Of a stretch of 24,732 bases of DNA, positions 19,911 to 24,732 are shown piece after piece. The notes beneath the pieces were generated by a model. That model had not been told where the DNA came from. It saw only the letters and a program-made list of their open reading frames with translations, and searched no databases. Each line of letters starts with the position of its first letter. Positions within the stretch are counted from its first letter, which is position 1. The translations under genes were made by a program, and so were the position numbers. This DNA comes from Larix sibirica (taxonomy: Eukaryota > Streptophyta > Pinopsida > Pinales > Pinaceae), in contig NWUY0304154348.1 in assembly GCA_004151065.3 (NCBI GenBank), positions 1 to 24,732 of the forward strand. The letters run 5' to 3'.

Positions 19911-21147
19911 AAAACTAGCTAGTATTAGGGCTTAGACAATTTACTATAGAATAAGTACTGAGAACAATTGCAGGGGATGAATAAGGAGATGTTACATAGG
20001 TAGTCTAGGTAGAGGAAATAAATTGGTTATAAGTATCTTTGGGTTCCACTTGTGATTCCTGCTCTTTTTAGTCTTATTAATGTCTATCTCCTCTTTCTCG
20101 TCTTCACTCTCCCTTCCATATCATTAGCATCCTCCTCCTTTTTGTCTTTATCCACCAGCACCAATAGCAGACTTGTTGTTAAGAAGGAGCATTGGATGAC
20201 TAAGGACGAGGGCTAGAGCTCCTATGTTTCTCTTGGGCTTATCCTTGGGGTTTCTGAGCTTATGTATCCTGCTTTAAATTCTGCTCAGAAGTCCCAACAA
20301 TATCCTTTCCCATCTCTTCTTCATAAACCTTCAACTTGCCAACAACATATTCATCCTAAATTGCCTTTTAAGAGTCACGTAGCCAATTTGCACCAAAGCC
20401 TTATACTGGGGGAGGATATTGAAAGGATCTACATGTGTTAAGGGACCTTGTTCTTGTTGTCTCATGCCACCTCCAACCTTTATAGCCCCTTTTTGTAGCC
20501 AAGATACACCCTCTGCCATACGTAAACTCCTTATAAGATTTATAAACAAGAGAAGACTCTCCCCTGAGCTTTTATTTTACTTTTTTATTCATCATGGATG
20601 GAGCACATAATCCTCATCCTCTCCATGCACCTGATCATATAAGTCACATAATTTTGTCTCTACTTTACTCTTAAACTACTCTCCTCAGATATTTCCTCAT
20701 TGTCCACCATGCTCCCCTCTTTTGGACATTCCAATTTTCTTAAACCCACTGCCTCCTCTCCTTTGTGGGCACAACAGGGATTTTATCATGGGGGATTGGA
20801 ACAGACTCCCCAGGCTTCCTAGAAAAGGTAAAATAGGCAGGCACCACAGGGACTTACTCCTTACACTTTAATCTTTCTTGAAGAGCCTGACTAGATAGCT
20901 GAGCTTGTTGGACCTCCTCCCAACAAAAACAACCAAACAACTTCTCCCATTACCTGGTGCAACAAACAACACAAACTTAAGTTGAGTTGGGTGTGTCCCT
21001 AGCGAAGAAGAAGAAGGTTGTGTCCCCAGTTCATTATAAATGAGACTTCTCACTGTAGTTAACAAATTAGTGCACTAGTTCTAATTTAAGAAGTGATCTC
21101 CTTAGCACCCATGAGAATAAATCTCATTACATAAAAACATCCCTATA
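19911..21147 (-). other. Possible decayed coding region, identity unknown
   Basis: On the minus strand, protein-like words appear in several frames: NWLRDS then DEYVVGKLKVYEEEMGKDIV (near 20390-20310), a serine and proline-rich stretch with SSSPRP (near 20225-20195), and SYKEFTYGRGCILATKRGYK (near 20550-20490). Stops are frequent. This could be a degenerate retroelement gag-like region or ORF1-like region upstream of the gypsy fragment, or unrelated nuclear DNA. I recognise no domain, and the open frames (20331-20549 minus, 20419-20610 plus, 20868-21065 minus) are too weak to call. Confidence 0.3.
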
Positions 21148-21213
21148 CATATGATATTTGCATCTCTACGTTGAAACATATGATACTCGCATATCTGCGT
21201 TGACCTTTTCCAT
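21148..21213 (+). repeat. Tandem pair of the dispersed repeat
   Basis: Two adjacent copies: CATATGATATTTGCATCTCT with ACGTTGAA (21148-21175) and ACATATGATACTCGCATATC with TGCGTTGACCTTTTCCAT (21176-21213). These are among the best preserved members of the family and define its 28-base tandem phase. Confidence 0.75.
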
Positions 21214-23541
21214 TTAAAGAGGTGGTTTATCCTTAGCGCCCATTCCATAAAGAAATAACAAGGTTAAGTTAAGTGTTATTGACATAAGGTCATTCCAATG
21301 GAGGTTTTTATTGCTTTTTTCTTTTTCTTCTCTCCCTAGTTACCTACCGAAATGAGAATAGACGAGTCAAGCGAGTTAATGTGTTACGGCACGCACTAAG
21401 ACAGGTAGATCCGGAAAAGTACTTAAATGTTCCCCATCGTACACTAGACCGGAACTCGAGAGTAGCAATAGTGGCAAAAGAGTCAGCCTATCTATTTCAA
21501 ACACTATTAGTTAGTATAACCTGCCTACCCGCTAGTAAGCCCTTATTGAATCCTGGATCCAAAAAACGAATAGTTGGCACTCGCCATCATTTCATTTATT
21601 TCCCAGTCATTAGCTAGGCTGTCAGTTCTGTTAATTGGGTAGATTCCTCCAGCGCAAAAACCGAATTAGGTAGGGAAGATGGGCGGACCATTAAAGGATC
21701 TCGATTCCCACATGCTCCATAATAAAGTATAGAGCTACCTAACACGAGTTTTAGGGGAGGGAGTTTTTCTCACTCACGGAATCCAACACGACCGACTATA
21801 GGGACTACCCACATTACCAAATTGGCCAACTAGCTTGTCGGGTCATAACTCCTTTGGACTGTTTTAGGTTATAGCCCACCTCCATTAAAGGAAGCGAGGG
21901 GTGACTTACAGACACGAGAAAGGGAGCCTGTACTTTACACAATTCTGGTAGGATTACATTTAGCCTTGCTTGAACTTACTCAAAACAGCCCTAGCACACT
22001 TTACTGAAGGACACACTTTCTTTATTTCTTTGCTACTACTTTTATCCTTTGTATTTCTTTTCTCTATTTCTATTTATTACGAGCATGTACCAGCCGCATC
22101 AGTCACTCGAACAGCCACACTATACACCGTCCATGTACGATCCACTTTATTGAACATATTTGCTTTACTTTATACATTATTTATATAGTCTTAGACGCTT
22201 AGTTGTGCCGGGCTTCGCTTTACATAGATTTTTTTATATACATTATCTGGTTGGGTGGGAATAGATAGAAAGATAGATGGACGTCGGAGACCCTTCCTTG
22301 GCCTAGGGTGGGAGGCAATAGTACTGCTTTCAAATAAATCTATTTATTACGACATTATGCCCCGCTCTTTCTTTCGTCAGGGGGAGGGCGAAAATAGAAG
22401 GATAGTCCATATTATATGAGGGTTAGCGAAGACAATAGGGAAATAGCCCCTATTACCTAAGACGAGGGAAACCCAGGACCTTATATAATCATCTTGAGGG
22501 GCATGGCATTTGAGATGGGGGATGCCCTAATAAAAATTGCTGGAATTGTCATTGCTGTAACCTCATAAATGGCATTGTATAGGCCTTTCTCTAACTTATG
22601 AGCCTTCTTTCTCTGACGGCCTTCTCTGACTTACGAGCATGCCTACGATAAGATTATGGGAGGGATCTTAACCCACTTGGATTTGGTGCCGGAGTATTAC
22701 CCTGTTGGGAACTAGGAAGACCAGTACACGAACGAGATGGACAACAGGTTTCAAAACCCATTCCCGAATGAATAAAGACAGAGCCCTCCATGATGATCAA
22801 AATGAATGAGATGATTTCTTTTGCTTGGCTTCTGAGAAAGCAGAGGAGATGGGGACCTATAAGATCCTTCAGTTTTCGTTAATAGCATCTTTCTATCTAT
22901 ATTGCCCAGTTTTTTCCTTTCTGTTGATCCAAGCACAAGCCGCCGAAGGAATAAGCTCATGTTAAGGCTAACGGGAATCCTTTGATGGAGCGCGAACCAG
23001 AAAGTGGTGATTTGATGATATCAAGTGCGGGTAAATTCGATAGGAGATCCAACCAACTATTATCTCCAACAGGGTGAGGTGCACAAAGATCTTAATAGTG
23101 CATTGCATAAATCAATCTCATTTCCCTCCCCTTAAGATAAGAGTAAGCGCTATCTCCAGCAGATACTACCTAGTGTCACTTAGGGATCGAGCTTTATATA
23201 ATCGAGGGTCTTTAGAGGGAAGGCTCTGCGGACGGGTCGCAATCTCCGAAAGTGAATGAAGAAGTTGTCCATTATATATATGTACAGAAAGGACGAGTGC
23301 AGTAGCGATGTCAAAACGAATGGTTCACCTTCGCCCCAGCGCTGCTTTTCCAATTGCTATTCAAGCGTTCTAGTGCAGCTGTTCCAGTTTACAGTTCCGC
23401 CGCAGGCTGCTTTATAAATGCTTTTAAACAATCCACCATATTGCCCGGTGTGTCAGTGGTTTTTTCCCTCCCCTATGGTTTCTTGTATCGAAGGTATTGC
23501 GTGGTGGCGTCTATCTATTGTGTTGCCTTGATGGTGTTGCT
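21214..23541. other. Unassigned stretch, no supported gene
   Basis: Several short open frames occur. 21381-21617 and 23074-23259 show no domain. 21970-22188 would encode a 72-residue peptide with one hydrophobic segment (LLLLLSFVFLFSISIYY), but it opens on TTG and has no homologue I know. The texture of 22200-22460 and 22940-23420, with GC-rich words such as GTGCCGGGCTTCGC and CGCCCCAGCGCTGC, resembles plant mitochondrial intergenic DNA. No tRNA, rRNA or intron domain could be recognised. Confidence 0.4.
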
Positions 23542-23592
23542 TATGGTATTGCGCATATGGTATTGCGTATGTTCTTGCTGCGTATGGTATTA
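23542..23592 (+). repeat. Short TATGGTATTGCG repeat
   Basis: TATGGTATTGCG occurs at 23542-23553 and 23556-23567, and TATGGTATTA at 23583-23592, within a region (23490-23600) rich in TATTGCG and GGTGTTGC words. The overlapping open frames on both strands are products of this repeat. Confidence 0.75.
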
Positions 23593-23779
23593 CCACGGAT
23601 GGTAAGGGTGTGACCTCGTCCTGACTAGCATCAAGGATGATGAGTGTGCTCACTCAATTATATTTATTGAAAGCCGAGAAGCTTGCAAGCATTTTATTAC
23701 CCCCATACCCCAAAGCGGGTCTTCAGACACTCATGCGGTAGCGTGAGGCCAAAGGGTATAGGAAAAGCCTAAATTTTTG

Positions 23780-24460
23780 TTCATGAAGCTCTAGAAGGTA
23801 GATAGAGCATTGCCAATTAAAAAGGCATCACCAAAAACTCATAATGTCCTTCATGTGTTCTGGAAGCAGTCTTTATAATATCCACTTCCTTCATTCGGAT
23901 TTGGTGGTATTTAGAATGAAGGTCGAGTTTGATGAAGAAAATGGCACCATGAATCTCATATAGGAGATCATCAATCACTGGAATTGGGAATTTTTCTTTG
24001 ATTGTTGGCTTATTGAGAGCACAAAAGTCTGGGCACATGTGTTATGCACCTTTTTTTAATAACCATGACCACCGGTGATGAATAAGTGCTAGTACTAGGA
24101 TGCGTGACACCTACCTCTAGCAGTTAATTAATAATATTTTCATTTAATTCATCTGTGCAAAAGGGTGTAAATAAGGATGCACACTTGGTTATTTACTATT
24201 GGAGATCAAGGGAATACCATGATAATTCTCTCCTCATGAGGTGGGTAAACCAGTTGATGTCTCAAATACCTGATGGATGACGTTTTGTAAAAATAGTATG
24301 CAAATCAGGGTGCATTTCTTTTGTAGGTATGTTTAGGACATGTATTATATTGAATTGGGTAATAATGTCGAAGTAGCCTTTCCTAAATAACTTTTCCATA
24401 CGATGAGAGCTTGTGATTTTAGGATAGCCTAAAAGAAGCCCTTCAAGGATCAACATACGG
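23780..24460 (-). pseudogene. Ty3/gypsy reverse transcriptase remnant
   Basis: Minus-strand order: a pre-RT segment with EKLFRKGYFDIITQFNIIHV (near 24405); a linker with VFETSTGLPTS and HGIPLISNSK (near 24280-24195); LLEVGVTHPSTSTYSSPVV (near 24125-24070); then an open block 24038-23817 with [48 protein letters not shown] and [17 protein letters not shown]. These are the standard steps of the gypsy RT fingers and palm, including the first catalytic Asp in KLDL. A final degraded ALSTF*SFMN follows, and the homology ends before the YxDD box. Stops and at least two frameshifts make it dead. It is probably a separate insertion from 18925-19910, since the distance and intervening sequence do not fit one element. 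Confidence 0.88.
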
Positions 24461-24732
24461 ATCAGTACTTGTGGCTAAGGATGGGAGGACCCAGACTCCG
24501 GTGAAGGAAGTATCGAAACATGATTAAGATATTTGGCTTGTTGCTACTTTATCATTATAAATAATATAGATCTTTTTTATCCACCCACCACCCAAGTAAC
24601 AGATTATCTATATTCCAAGAGCAGTAGAGGACCCGATCGCTTGCACTGAAGTATACCAGGGAAGGCAGATTCAGTCAAGGTAGGGATATAGCTCTGACCA
24701 ATATTTCATTGATCTGAAGGCTCTCTAGAGGG
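24461..24732. other. Unassigned end of window
   Basis: No open frame, repeat or RNA gene seen. It could include sequence upstream of the RT (protease region) in minus sense, but no aspartic protease motif was found. Confidence 0.4.

Noticed and set aside
11590-21213. Clustered short repeats as a CRISPR array
   Set aside because: Spacing is irregular (from 0 to over 3,000 bases), copies diverge, and no cas gene is present; the setting is a plant.
21970-22188. 72-residue single-membrane-segment peptide
   Set aside because: It opens on TTG, lies in AT-rich sequence where hydrophobic frames arise easily, and resembles no known mitochondrial subunit.
18925-24460. One intact gypsy element spanning RT to integrase
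   Set aside because: The RT fragment lacks its C-terminal half and the nearly 4 kb between the pieces shows no RNase H or remaining RT, so one continuous element is not supported.

Overview
The window reads as intergenic or accessory DNA from a seed plant, most likely a conifer or other gymnosperm. I could find no intact gene, rRNA, tRNA, group II intron domain or CRISPR array. The recognisable pieces are all decayed and belong to families that live in plant nuclear genomes: a Ty1/copia gag-protease remnant, a Ty3/gypsy connection-integrase remnant, a Ty3/gypsy reverse transcriptase remnant and a pentatricopeptide repeat (PPR) fragment. They are embedded in long stretches of unrelated sequence with many short degenerate repeats. 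The likeliest setting is a large gymnosperm mitochondrial genome that has taken up nuclear DNA. A GAGCGAAGCGAAGCG motif and general texture near 7.65 kb and 14.93 kb fit plant mitochondrial intergenic DNA. A decayed nuclear locus remains a real alternative, because no mitochondrial gene is present to settle it.

Layout. 1-440: AT-rich sequence with a long terminal repeat (LTR)-like character. 430-6620: a distinctive zone dominated by TAG on one strand and CTA on the other, crowded with diverged repeats and holding no credible gene. 6873-7489: two short open blocks in different frames, possibly a decayed protein. 7632-7681: GAGCGAAGCG motif. 9032-9556: three-block decayed coding sequence of unknown identity, followed at 9616-9978 by a PPR fragment. 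10430-11090: degenerate CCAAGG-rich repeats. 11590-13170, 16184-16930, 18421-18452 and 21148-21213: copies of a short dispersed element with core GCATATCTACGTTGAAC. 14798-14864 and 15110-15345: tandem and degenerate repeats. 17265-18232 (minus): copia gag, zinc knuckle and protease. 18284-18337 and 18753-18909: tandem repeats. 18925-19910 (minus): gypsy connection and integrase. 23542-23592: short repeat. 23780-24460 (minus): gypsy reverse transcriptase.

The coding remnants do not work together as a system. The three retroelement pieces all lie on the minus strand but come from at least two different element types and are interrupted by stops and frameshifts. The most interesting material is the repeat structure: the clustered GCATATCTACGTTGAAC family, a diverged duplication containing it, the TAG/CTA-rich zone, and an integrase homology that ends just before the catalytic glutamate beside a tandem-repeat tract. 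All homology statements are by eye from motif recognition; no search was run.
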